Positions 36,604 through 45,157 of a stretch of DNA of 64,000 nt are shown piece by piece. The notes under the pieces were generated by a model. It was not told the origin of the DNA. It made no database searches and was given only the letters and a program-made list of their open reading frames with translations. Source of the stretch: Polyangium sp. 15x6 (lineage in GTDB: Bacteria > Myxococcota_A > Polyangia > Polyangiales > Polyangiaceae); assembly GCF_029960785.1 (NCBI RefSeq), contig NZ_JASBQE010000033.1:51696-115695 (forward strand), read 5' to 3'. A program made the position numbers and the translations under genes. The stretch's first letter is position 1. Every line of letters begins with the position of its first letter.

Positions 36604-37446
36604 TCAGCCGTTCTTGCGATTGCGACGCCGCGCGACCGAGATGCCCATGGCCGCGAGGCCGAGCGCGATGCCCGTCACGGCGAACGGCGACTCGGTTTGT
36701 CCCGGTGACGCCGAGCAGCCGAGGCCGCTCGCCTCGCCCGAGCCCGAGCAGTCCGCGCCGCCGAGCGTGATCGTGCACTCGCCCTGCGCCTGGGCCGAGA
36801 CGTCGACCTGCAGGCCCTGCTCGATGAGGGCGGTGATGCATCCCTTCACGTCGGAGGCGAACACGTACTGGTCGTTGCAGAAGAGCGCGCCCGTGGGCTC
36901 GCGGCACTGCACCCTGCATCCGCCTTCGAGCTTCGCGTAGCAGGTGAGGTCGCAATCCATGTTGATGTTCGCCGTGCACGCGCCCATGCAGCACGTGTCG
37001 CAGTGCTCGATGCAGTTGCTCGGCTGGACCTCGCACTGGCTGCGGCAACGGCTGGTGCAGCTCGCCTTCGCGTCGGTCACGCAATCGCGATCGGGGTACT
37101 TCGACTGGCAATCCGCGATGAACGGCTGCTCGCATTCGTCGTGGCAGCCCTGGATGCAATCGAGCTTCGAGGGGTCGCACTCCGCAATGCAGCTCACGCC
37201 GCAGTTATCGGTGCACGACGTCGACGCCGACGCGGTGCATCCGCCCTCGCAGCCGGCGGTGAACCGGAGCGACGTGCAGTCGGCTTCGCAGCCGCCCTCG
37301 ACGCGGATCTCGCAGCCGAGGCCGTTCTTGTTGAAATCGAATTTCCCGCACGCGGCAGGGGTTTCGATGGCGAGCGCCTGCGAGGAGGCGAGGAGCAAGG
37401 CAGGGAACGCGAGGACCGAAAGCACGAGCTTGCCGAAGTCAGCCAT
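36604..37446 (-). CDS. Cys-rich secreted protein with MYXO-CTERM-like tail
   Basis: A signal peptide (VLSVLAFPALLLASSQALA) starts at this ATG, which has AAGGAGA six bases upstream; the earlier in-frame start lacks these. The mature part has about 32 cysteines, many as C-x3-C (CRSQC, CDLTC). The C-terminus reads GLGC, then a spacer, a hydrophobic helix and RRRNRK. That is the layout of MYXO-CTERM sorting tails: a Cys, a membrane helix and an Arg cluster. The protein should be processed to the outer surface (family knowledge). It resembles the C-x3-C protein at the start of the window, which lacks such a tail. Confidence 0.78.
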   Translation of the reverse strand: MADFGKLVLSVLAFPALLLASSQALAIETPAACGKFDFNKNGLGCEIRVEGGCEADCTSLRFTAGCEGGCTASASTSCTDNCGVSCIAECDPSKLDCIQGCHDECEQPFIADCQSKYPDRDCVTDAKASCTSRCRSQCEVQPSNCIEHCDTCCMGACTANINMDCDLTCYAKLEGGCRVQCREPTGALFCNDQYVFASDVKGCITALIEQGLQVDVSAQAQGECTITLGGADCSGSGEASGLGCSASPGQTESPFAVTGIALGLAAMGISVARRRNRKNG

Positions 37447-37590
37447 GGGGTCTCCTTCCGATGCGAAGGCAGAGGGTATCAGGAACCGTTTGATCGAGGC
37501 CCACGCGATCACGCGGGCGACCCCGTAAGACGGTCCTTCCCCAGGCTCGTTGCAGAGCTCGTTCGAGTCCGAATGTTGCTCGGGCTCGCA

Positions 37591-37621
37591 AAAGGGCTCT
37601 TCCGATGCGGAAGAGCCCTTT
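37591..37621 (-). terminator. Rho-independent terminator of yebC
   Basis: AAAGGGCTCTTCCG pairs with its exact complement across a three-base loop. On the minus strand the stem is followed by TTTT, 12 bases after the yebC stop. It also prevents read-through into the Cys-rich gene. Confidence 0.85.
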
Positions 37622-37633
37622 CGTTCGTGCGAC

Positions 37634-38383
37634 TCAGCCGGCGATGCGCGCGAGTTCGTCTTCGGAGACGTCGAAGTCGGCGTAGACGTTCTGCACGTCG
37701 TCGTGATCGTCGAGCGCGTCGAAGAGGTTCAGGCAGAGCTCCGCGTCACGCCCCTCGACCTGCTTCTTGTTCTTCGGGACGTACGCCGGGCCGCTCGACT
37801 TGACCGCGATCTTCGCGTCCTCGAGCGCCTTCACGACAGGGTCCGTGACTTCCACGCTGCACGTGAGCTGCCACTCCTCACCCTGGTCGGAGTAGTCGTC
37901 GGCGCCCGCGCCCACGGCGATCTCCATGAGCTGGTCCTCGGTCGCCGCGTCCTTCGCGAGCGTGATGAGGCCCTTGCGATCGAAGGCCCACGCCGCCGAG
38001 CCTCCCGAGCTCATCTGGCCGTTGCTCTTCTCGAACACCTTGCGGATCTCGGCGACGGTGCGGTTCTTGTTGTCCGTCATCACGTCGACGATGAAGAGCG
38101 TGCCGCCGGGGCCCGTGCCCTCGTAGACGATCTCCTCGTAGTTCACACCCTCCATCTCGCCGGTGCCGCGCTGGATCGCCCGCTTGATGTTGTCGGCGGA
38201 CATCGCCTGGCTGCGCGCGTCCGCGACCGCCTTCCGCAGGCGCGGGTTACCGTCGACGTTGCCTCCGCCCATGCGCGCCGCGACGGTGATCTCCTTGATC
38301 AGCTTCGTGAAGATCTTGCCGCGCTTCGCGTCGAGCGCGCCCTTCTTCCGCTTGATCGTGGCCCATTTGGAGTGGCCGCTCAT
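37634..38383 (-). CDS. yebC: YebC/PmpR family protein
   Basis: This 249-residue protein starts with the invariant MSGHSKWATIKRKKGALDAKR and carries the family's GGNVDGNPRLR and YEGTGPGGTLFIVDVMTD segments. Family members were described as transcriptional regulators, and more recent work links them to translation of difficult stretches. Its length is typical. AGGGAAGG precedes the ATG. It is divergent from the thrS gene, with about 270 bases between the starts. Confidence 0.95.
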   Translation of the reverse strand: MSGHSKWATIKRKKGALDAKRGKIFTKLIKEITVAARMGGGNVDGNPRLRKAVADARSQAMSADNIKRAIQRGTGEMEGVNYEEIVYEGTGPGGTLFIVDVMTDNKNRTVAEIRKVFEKSNGQMSSGGSAAWAFDRKGLITLAKDAATEDQLMEIAVGAGADDYSDQGEEWQLTCSVEVTDPVVKALEDAKIAVKSSGPAYVPKNKKQVEGRDAELCLNLFDALDDHDDVQNVYADFDVSEDELARIAG

Positions 38384-38657
38384 GCCTTCCCTGCTCCTCG
38401 AAAGTGTGCGCCCGGGGCGCACCGCACCGTAAAGCGCGCGGAAGGTAGCGAGATGGCCCCCCGGAGGCAACCTCGGCCTGCGCTCCCCCGGGCGTTTTTC
38501 CGACCCGGAGGCGGCCAGCGCGGGCGGACCTCGCTTGCTTTCGGGGCCGCGGTGGCGCACGTTCTGCGCCCCAAACCAAGAGCTTTGTGCTGGCCGGGAC
38601 CTCGACCGAGAGGGCTCGGCCGGTGGACAGGCCGAGCCCAACCGAGAGATCCGAGCC

Positions 38658-40487
38658 ATGCCCGTCATCGAAGAAAAACCCCAGGACGAGAAGCTGTTTC
38701 GCATCCGCCACTCGCTCGCTCACGTCATGGCGCAGGCGGTCCAGACGCTCTACCCGGGGACGAAGCTCGGGTTCGGTCCGGCGATCGACGACGGCTTCTA
38801 CTACGACTTCATCCTGCCGAAGCCGGTGAACGACGCGGAGCTGCCCGCGATCGAGGCGAAGATGCGCGAGATCATCGCCGCGGCGCAGCCCTTCTCGCAC
38901 GAGGACCTGCCCCTCGACGCAGCCCTCTCCCGCATCGAGAGCCAGATGGGCGAGCCCTTCAAGGCCGAGTACGCGCGGGAGCTCGCGAGCAAGAAGGGTC
39001 ACCGCGAAATTAGTTTCTACACCAACGGTGGCTTCGTCGACATGTGCGAAGGGCCGCACGTCTCGAAGACGAGCGACATCCCGGCGGACGCCTTCAAGCT
39101 GCACGCGCTCGCGGGCGCGTACTGGCGCGGCGACGAGCGCAACGCGATGATGACGCGGATCTACGGCTACGCGTTCAACACGAAGGCGGAGCTCGACGAG
39201 TACGTCGCGGCCGTGGAGCAGGCCAAGCAGCGCGATCACCGCAAGCTCGGGGCGGAGCTGCGCATCTACGCGATCCGCGACGAGATCGGCAAGGGCCTGC
39301 CGCTCTGGCTGCCGAATGGCGCGGCGATCCGGCACGAGATCGAGAAGCTCGCGCACGAGATGGAGTTCCGCGCGGGCTACAAGAAGGTCGCGACGCCGCA
39401 CATCACGAAGCGCGGCATCTTCGAGACCTCGGGCCACATCCCGCTCTACGAGGACGGCATGTACCCGCCGATGGTGCTCGAAGAAGAGGGGCGCGGCGCG
39501 GGCGGGCCCGAGGAGGCGTACTACCTCAAGCCCATGAACTGCCCGCACCACCACATGGTGTTCGCCTCGGAGAAGCACTCGTACCGCGATCTGCCGCTGC
39601 GCTACACCGAGTACGGCTCGGTCTACCGCTTCGAGCGCGCGGGCGCGCTCCAGGGCCTCACCCGCGTGCGCGGCATGACGATGAACGACGCGCACATCTA
39701 CGTGACGCCCGAGCAGCTCAAGGAGGAGTTCCAGGCGGTCATGAAGCTCCATGAGCGGTACTATTCGCTGTTTGGACTGACGAACTACTTCATGCGCCTG
39801 TCGCTCTGGGATCCGGCGGATCCGAAGCGCGGGTCGAAGTACGTCGACGATCCGGAGAACTGGGCGCTCTCGGAGCGGCTCGTGACCGAGGCGCTCGAGG
39901 AGATGGGGGCGAACTACAAGCTCTCGCCCGGCGAGGCTGCGTTTTACGGGCCGAAGGTGGATTTCCAGTTCGTCACGGTGACGGGCCGCGAGTTCACGCT
40001 CTCCACGAATCAGCTCGATTTCGCGGTCCCGGCGCGCTTCGGGCTCGCCTACACGGACAAGGACGGCAAGGAGAAGACGCCGTACTGCATCCACCGCGCG
40101 CCGATGGGCACGCACGAGCGCTTCATCGCGTTCCTCATCGAGCACTTCGGCGGCGCGTTCCCGACGTGGCTGGCGCCCGTGCAGGTCGTGATCATCCCCG
40201 TGAGCGACAAGTTCCTCGCGTACGGCAAGAAGATCGAGGCGCTGCTCCGCGAGGATCTCGTGCGCGTGGAGCTCGACACGAGCTCGGCCACGATGGGCAA
40301 GAAGATCCAGGAAGGCGCGACGCGCAAAGTGCCGATCCTGCTCGTCGTCGGCGGCAAGGAAGAGACGGAGCAGACGGTGACCGTGCGCAGGTACGGCATC
40401 AAGGAGCAGAAGGCGATGCCGCTCGCGGGCTTCGTCGAGATGCTGTCGCAGGAGATCAAGGAGCGGCGCCACGTGAAGTCGTGGTAA
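38658..40487 (+). CDS. thrS: Threonyl-tRNA synthetase without TGS domain
   Basis: The enzyme charges tRNA-Thr. It has an editing domain with HSLAH (residues 18-22) and CEGPH (about residue 130), a class II core with KPMNCPHH, DAHIY and HRAPMGTHERF for the catalytic zinc ligands, and a C-terminal anticodon domain ending REVK-type. At 609 residues it begins directly at the editing domain; the usual N-terminal TGS domain of about 60 residues is absent. The open frame upstream has no TGS-like sequence, so this is not a start error. It is otherwise intact. Confidence 0.93.
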   Translation: MPVIEEKPQDEKLFRIRHSLAHVMAQAVQTLYPGTKLGFGPAIDDGFYYDFILPKPVNDAELPAIEAKMREIIAAAQPFSHEDLPLDAALSRIESQMGEPFKAEYARELASKKGHREISFYTNGGFVDMCEGPHVSKTSDIPADAFKLHALAGAYWRGDERNAMMTRIYGYAFNTKAELDEYVAAVEQAKQRDHRKLGAELRIYAIRDEIGKGLPLWLPNGAAIRHEIEKLAHEMEFRAGYKKVATPHITKRGIFETSGHIPLYEDGMYPPMVLEEEGRGAGGPEEAYYLKPMNCPHHHMVFASEKHSYRDLPLRYTEYGSVYRFERAGALQGLTRVRGMTMNDAHIYVTPEQLKEEFQAVMKLHERYYSLFGLTNYFMRLSLWDPADPKRGSKYVDDPENWALSERLVTEALEEMGANYKLSPGEAAFYGPKVDFQFVTVTGREFTLSTNQLDFAVPARFGLAYTDKDGKEKTPYCIHRAPMGTHERFIAFLIEHFGGAFPTWLAPVQVVIIPVSDKFLAYGKKIEALLREDLVRVELDTSSATMGKKIQEGATRKVPILLVVGGKEETEQTVTVRRYGIKEQKAMPLAGFVEMLSQEIKERRHVKSW

Positions 40488-40503
40488 TCCTCGGGGGGAC
40501 TCG

Positions 40504-41850
40504 ATGATCCCCCCGGCGCGCCTCGCTTCGTTCGTCCGGGAGGCGCCCAAGCTCGCGCTCGTGATGCTCGCGCCCCTCGCGGGGTGTGTCCTCCTCGCCG
40601 ACGTCGACGAACGTCGGATCCAAGAAGAACAGGCTTCGTCCTCCGCGTCGTCGTCGTCCTCCGCGTCGTCGTCGTCCTCCGCGTCCGCGGGCGGCGCGGG
40701 CGGGCAAGGCGGCGCGGGCGGCGCGCCGTCGTGCGCGAGCGACGCGGAGTGTCCGGGGCTCGTCTCCGCGTGCGGCGCGCCGCGGTGCTTCGAGGACGGC
40801 CGCTGCGGCTTCGACAACCAGCCGATCGGCGCGCCCTGCGACGAGGGCGGCGGGGCCGCGTGTGACGGCAAAGGAACGTGCGTGGCGTGCACGGCCGGCG
40901 TGCACTGCGCGAGCGGCAAATGCGGGCCGGATCGGACGTGCATTCCAGCGACGTGCAGCGACGCGATCGAGAACGGCGACGAGACGGACGTCGATTGCGG
41001 CGGTTCGTGCGTCGCGGATTGCGGGCCGGGCGCGGGTTGCGATGTGGACGACGATTGCGCGGGCGGGCTCTGCGAAGCGAACATCTGCGCGCCGACGTGC
41101 ACGGATGGTGCGAAGAACGGCGCGGAGACGGGCGCAGATTGCGGCGGGCCCACCTGCCCCGCGTGCCCGCTCGGCGTGACGTGCGAGATCGACGCGGACT
41201 GTGTCTCCGGGTTCTGCGAGGCCGGCGTCTGCGCGGCGATCCCCACGTGCTCGGACGGCGCGAAGAACGGGGCCGAGACGGGCGTCGATTGCGGCGGGCC
41301 GGACTGCAAGAAATGCGGGCTGGGCTCGGCTTGCGAGGGCGGGATCGATTGCGACAGCGCCTCGTGCGTGGCGGGGGCGTGCGCGGGGCCCACGTGCGCG
41401 GACGGCGTGCAGAATGGAGACGAGGCGGGGGTCGATTGCGGCGCGGTTTGCCCGAGCGGATGTGCGCCGGGCGCGCCTTGCGTGAACGGGCTCGATTGCG
41501 CGAGCAAGATCTGCGAGGGTCCGGCGGGCAGCGCCGTCTGCTCCACGCCTTCCTGCTTCGACGGCGAGCACAACGGCGACGAGGCGAGCTACGATTGCGG
41601 CGGCTCGTGCGAGGTGAAGTGCCCGCCGTTCTACCCGTGCTTCGTCGACGCCGATTGCAAGGGCGGCGTGTGTGATCCCGAGAAGCTCACGTGCAAGCCG
41701 ACGTGCACCGACGGCTACCAGAACGGCGGCGAGACGGACCCGGATTGCGGCGGCCCCTGCGCCAAGAAATGCCCCGAGAACGGCCATTGCGTGACGAACC
41801 TCGACTGCGTGCCCGATCTCACCTGCTTCCAGGGGCATTGCTTGCCATGA
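40504..41850 (+). CDS. Cys-rich repeat lipoprotein
   Basis: The lipobox LAPLAGC is followed by a Ser/Ala tract and a Gly-rich tether (about residues 45-75). The remaining 370 residues hold about seven repeats of the form CxDGxxNGxETxxDCGG, then CxxC, xGxxC, DCxSGxC. This repeat is common in myxobacterial surface proteins and looks like a disulfide-knotted, possibly calcium-binding module (inference). Translation is coupled with the next gene (ATGA overlap). The gene starts 17 bases after thrS, so it may be partly transcribed by read-through. Confidence 0.82.
   Translation: MIPPARLASFVREAPKLALVMLAPLAGCVLLADVDERRIQEEQASSSASSSSSASSSSSASAGGAGGQGGAGGAPSCASDAECPGLVSACGAPRCFEDGRCGFDNQPIGAPCDEGGGAACDGKGTCVACTAGVHCASGKCGPDRTCIPATCSDAIENGDETDVDCGGSCVADCGPGAGCDVDDDCAGGLCEANICAPTCTDGAKNGAETGADCGGPTCPACPLGVTCEIDADCVSGFCEAGVCAAIPTCSDGAKNGAETGVDCGGPDCKKCGLGSACEGGIDCDSASCVAGACAGPTCADGVQNGDEAGVDCGAVCPSGCAPGAPCVNGLDCASKICEGPAGSAVCSTPSCFDGEHNGDEASYDCGGSCEVKCPPFYPCFVDADCKGGVCDPEKLTCKPTCTDGYQNGGETDPDCGGPCAKKCPENGHCVTNLDCVPDLTCFQGHCLP
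40639..40692 (+). repeat. In-frame 18-bp repeat coding Ser-rich tract
   Basis: TCCTCCGCGTCGTCGTCG occurs twice in full and once in part. Being a multiple of three, gain or loss of a unit would change tether length without breaking the lipoprotein. Confidence 0.7.
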
Positions 41851-43211
41851 AGCGCCTCGGAGGCCTCGCGGCTCTCGCTGTCCTCGTGTTGACTTCGGGC
41901 GCGGCATTCGGAAATGGTCGGTTTCCTTCGGCCGGGCACGTGGAGGTCGATCCGATGGATCCGGCGCACGTGGTCCTGCGGGCGACGTACGGGCTCGTCG
42001 CGAGCACGGACGGGGGCGCGCGCTGGTCGTGGGTGTGCGAGGAGGCGATGTCGTTCGCGGGGATCTGGGACCCGCCGATCGGCATCACCGCGGGCGGCGC
42101 GCTGCTCGTGGGTTTGCCCGACGGGCTCTCGGTCTCGACGCCGGACGGTTGCGGCTTTTCGCGGGCAGGCGCGCTCGAAGGAAAGCTGGTCGCGGATCTC
42201 GCGGTGGACAAGACAAACCCGGCCCGCGCCGTGGTGCTGACGTCCTCGCCGAAGGGTTCGGGCTTCGAGACGAGGCTTTACTGGACCGAGGACGGCGGGG
42301 CGTCGTTCACGGACGTGGATGCAGTTTTCCCGGACAACCTGCACGGGTTGACGGTCGATCTCACGCCGGATCCGGCGATCGTGTACGTGAGCGGCGTGCT
42401 CGGCGGGCCCCTACCGATGGGCGTCGTGCTCCGCTCCGCGGACGGCGGGAAAACGCACGAGGTCACGCCGGTCCCCGGGAGCGACGACACGCACGGGCCT
42501 TTCATCGGCGCTGTGGATCCAGCGGACGCGAACAGTGTGTACGTGCGGCTCGACGGCGCGCCGGGAAGGTTGCTGCATTCGGCGGACGGCGCGAAGACGT
42601 GGGAGGAGATCTTCGTCGGGGAAGGGTCGCTCCTGGGTTTTTCCCTGTCGCCCGACGGAAGCGCGCTCGTCGTGGGCGGTGAAAAGGACGGCATCTGGCG
42701 TTCGCCGGCTCCCGCGTGGGCGTTCGAGCAGGTCTCACGATTGCACGCGCGGTGCCTGCGCTGGGCGGAGGCGGGCGTGTATGCATGCACCGAGCAGGCG
42801 CTCGACGGTTTTTCCGTGGGTTTGTCCGTGACCGCGGGCTCGACATTCGGCGCGGCCGCGCGCATCGCGGATCTGTGCGGTCCAATCCCCTGCCCCGCAG
42901 GCAGCACGACCCGCTCGACCTGCGAGCCACGTTGGCCGATCATGCAGACGACGCTGAATGCGATGTCGTGTGACAGCACCGGCGCGGGCGGGGGTGGAGC
43001 AGGCGGAGGGCCGATGGACGCGGGCGTGCCGCCCGGAGGCGCCCCGGCGCCCGAGCCGCCGGGCGATTGCGCATGTGGACTCGCGCGCGGCGGCACGGGC
43101 AGCGAGGCAAGCGTTTTTGGGGCGGCCCTCGCCGCCCTGGGTTTCATCGGAGCGCGGCGCGCGCGCCGAAGAGGATTTCGCACGTACGAGCCGAGAGGAA
43201 GACGACCGTGA
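41847..43211 (+). CDS. Sortilin/BNR-type propeller protein with MYXO-CTERM-like tail
   Basis: A signal peptide leads to a propeller of about 330 residues with repeated Asp-box-like turns (STDGGARWSW, TEDGGASFTD, SADGGKTHEV, SADGAKTWEE). Then come a Gly/Pro linker and a tail: GDCACGLARG, a hydrophobic helix and ARRARRRG. This matches the MYXO-CTERM layout of Cys-rich motif, helix and Arg cluster, so outer-surface sorting is expected. ATG overlaps the upstream stop. It is the middle gene of three overlapping genes. Confidence 0.82.
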   Translation: MKRLGGLAALAVLVLTSGAAFGNGRFPSAGHVEVDPMDPAHVVLRATYGLVASTDGGARWSWVCEEAMSFAGIWDPPIGITAGGALLVGLPDGLSVSTPDGCGFSRAGALEGKLVADLAVDKTNPARAVVLTSSPKGSGFETRLYWTEDGGASFTDVDAVFPDNLHGLTVDLTPDPAIVYVSGVLGGPLPMGVVLRSADGGKTHEVTPVPGSDDTHGPFIGAVDPADANSVYVRLDGAPGRLLHSADGAKTWEEIFVGEGSLLGFSLSPDGSALVVGGEKDGIWRSPAPAWAFEQVSRLHARCLRWAEAGVYACTEQALDGFSVGLSVTAGSTFGAAARIADLCGPIPCPAGSTTRSTCEPRWPIMQTTLNAMSCDSTGAGGGGAGGGPMDAGVPPGGAPAPEPPGDCACGLARGGTGSEASVFGAALAALGFIGARRARRRGFRTYEPRGRRP

Positions 43212-43582
43212 ATTGTCCCAAATGCAAAGCGGCGATGGCGATCGTGATATTCGAGGACGTCGAGGTCGATCGCTGCACGGCCTGCAAGGGCCTCTGGTTC
43301 GACAGCCGCGAAAACGAGCGGCTGAAGTCGAAGCGAGGCTCGGAGATCATCGATTCGGGCGATCCGAAGACCGGGCGGAAGAACAACACGATCCCGTACG
43401 TGCGTTGCCCGCGGGACGGCAATCCCATGGTGCGGATGGTCGACCCGGCGCAGCCGCACCTCTGGTACGAGACGTGCTCGACGTGCGGCGGCGCGTATTT
43501 CGACGCGGGTGAGTTCCGCGATTACAAGAACCTCACGGTGCTCGATTTCATCAAGGATCTGTTCGCAAAGCCGCGGGCTTGA
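43208..43582 (+). CDS. Zinc-ribbon (zf-TFIIB-like) protein
   Basis: A GTG start inside the stop of the preceding gene (GTGA) gives a 124-residue cytoplasmic protein. NCPKCKAAM and CTACKGLWFD make a TFIIB-type zinc ribbon, and CPRDGNPM with CSTCGGAYFDAGE make a second. Such proteins are widespread and of unknown role, probably binding nucleic acid or protein. GAGAGGAAG lies before the GTG. It is the last gene of the operon. Confidence 0.85.
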   Translation: MNCPKCKAAMAIVIFEDVEVDRCTACKGLWFDSRENERLKSKRGSEIIDSGDPKTGRKNNTIPYVRCPRDGNPMVRMVDPAQPHLWYETCSTCGGAYFDAGEFRDYKNLTVLDFIKDLFAKPRA

Positions 43583-43589
43583 GCCGACG

Positions 43590-44201
43590 TCAAACCCGGA
43601 AGGTGTCGCAGGCTTCGTCCGGAAAAACGCACCCGTAAGGCGGACAGTTGACTCCTCCATTGGGTGTGCTGATGCAGCGGCGATTGCGTCGCCAGCCGTC
43701 GGTCGGGTCGTCGATGGGAGGAGGAGGCGGCGGAGGCGGCGGGGGTTTGCGAACGACGGTTCGGCCTGCGTCCAGGGCGCCGGCATCCGCGGGCGCGACG
43801 TCCACGCGCGGGGGCAATTCGGGCAAGGGGGGCGGGTCGTTCGTCGGGGCCCCGACGAGGAAAGGGCTCGGGGGCGGCGGGGCCTCGCGCGCCCGGTCTT
43901 CGGGCTGCGGCGTGGGCCGCGGCGGTTCGGGCGGGGCGAGGGGCGCGGCGCTCGCAGAGGCATTCTCGGCGGATTCAGGTTCGACCGGGGACGCGTCCTC
44001 GGTTTTGCAGGCCGTGCCCGCGAGGGTCATGGCCATGGCCGCGCCGAGCGCATATCGCTGTGCGCGCGACATCTCCGCGGAAAAGGCCGGCGCTTTCGAT
44101 TCTCGCGCGGCGGTGTCGAGCGCGAGGCCACAGAACGGACACGAGAGCTCGGACGAATAGACGTGCCGCTTGCAAGCCGAGCACAGGATCATCGTTCGCA
44201 T
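43590..44201 (-). CDS. Zinc-ribbon protein with membrane helix and Pro-rich tail
   Basis: The N-terminal 30 residues hold a zinc ribbon (CSACKRH and CPFCGLAL). A hydrophobic segment ending LAGTAC follows near residues 48-65, then a Pro/Ala/Glu-rich region of about 100 residues with runs of Pro. The last 30 residues have four cysteines. The export signal is unusual because it follows a cytoplasmic-type ribbon, so the topology is uncertain. It faces the zf-TFIIB gene tail to tail, with seven bases between. Confidence 0.7.
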   Translation of the reverse strand: MRTMILCSACKRHVYSSELSCPFCGLALDTAARESKAPAFSAEMSRAQRYALGAAMAMTLAGTACKTEDASPVEPESAENASASAAPLAPPEPPRPTPQPEDRAREAPPPPSPFLVGAPTNDPPPLPELPPRVDVAPADAGALDAGRTVVRKPPPPPPPPPPIDDPTDGWRRNRRCISTPNGGVNCPPYGCVFPDEACDTFRV

Positions 44202-44218
44202 GGCAAGGCGCCTCGGGG

Positions 44219-45049
44219 TCAGCGTCTGCCGGTCCGGTAGGCGTCGAGCTCGGCTTTGCGCTCTTCCCCGACCTCATCGAGTTTGCTTTGCCAAACCTTT
44301 CGATAGGGCCGGAGCGTCTGCACGAGCTCGCGGGCGATGACCAGGTTCCGGTACCATTTCGCGTCCGCGGGCACGATCGTCCACGGGGCGCGCTTCGTCG
44401 CGGTGCGCGAGATGGCGTCCTCGTAGGCCTCGGTGTACTCGCTCCACTTCTCGCGCTCCTTCCAGTCGCCGGGATTCAGCTTCCAGGCGGTGCGCGGGTC
44501 CTCTTCGCGCTCGAGGAGGCGCTTTTTCTGCTCGTCCTTGCTGATGTGCAGGAAGAATTTCAGCACGATCGTGCCGTGCTCCGAGAGCAGCTCCTCGAAA
44601 TCGCGGATGTGGCCGAATCGCTCGCCCCAGATCTCGCGAGGGACGAGGTCGTGGACGCGCACGACGAGCACGTCCTCGTAATGGGAGCGGTTGAAGATCG
44701 AGAACTCGCCCTTGCGCGGCGTGTGGCGGTGGATGCGCCAGAGGAAATCGTGCTCGCGCTCCTCCTCCGTGGGCACGCCGAACGAGGTGACGTGCACGCC
44801 GCGCGGATTGAGCAGGCCCACGACGTGCTTGATCGCGCCGTCCTTGCCCGCGGTATCGCGCCCCTGCAAGACGACGAGCACCGAATGCGTGCGCGCGCCC
44901 CAGAGAAGATCCTGCAGCTCGAAGAGCTCTTCGCCGAGCTCCTCGAGCTCGCGCGCCGCCTCCTCGCGCGTCACCCCGCCGCTCGGCGATTCGCTGATCG
45001 CGCCGAGATTCACCTTCTCCCCGGTCTTGTCGAACGTGACGACGCCCAC
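44219..45049 (-). CDS. ppk2: Polyphosphate kinase 2
   Basis: This 276-residue kinase transfers phosphate between polyphosphate and a nucleotide. VVLQGRDTAGKDGAIKHV is the Walker A loop; FNRSHYEDVLVVRVH holds Walker B; KFFLHISKDEQKKRLLER is the lid region. It has no second domain, as in class I/III PPK2. The GTG with AAGGAGAGAG a few bases upstream was preferred to the ATG at 45136, which lacks a ribosome site. Nucleotide preference cannot be read from the sequence. Confidence 0.92.
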   Translation of the reverse strand: MGVVTFDKTGEKVNLGAISESPSGGVTREEAARELEELGEELFELQDLLWGARTHSVLVVLQGRDTAGKDGAIKHVVGLLNPRGVHVTSFGVPTEEEREHDFLWRIHRHTPRKGEFSIFNRSHYEDVLVVRVHDLVPREIWGERFGHIRDFEELLSEHGTIVLKFFLHISKDEQKKRLLEREEDPRTAWKLNPGDWKEREKWSEYTEAYEDAISRTATKRAPWTIVPADAKWYRNLVIARELVQTLRPYRKVWQSKLDEVGEERKAELDAYRTGRR

Positions 45050-45157
45050 GCGCTCTCTCCTTTCGAGGTCCGATGACCACGGGGCCCGCCCCGCAAACCG
45101 AGCAAACGCAAAGATCCGCCGCACGTCAAGGGCCATTCGTGTATCGTCGGAGGTCGC

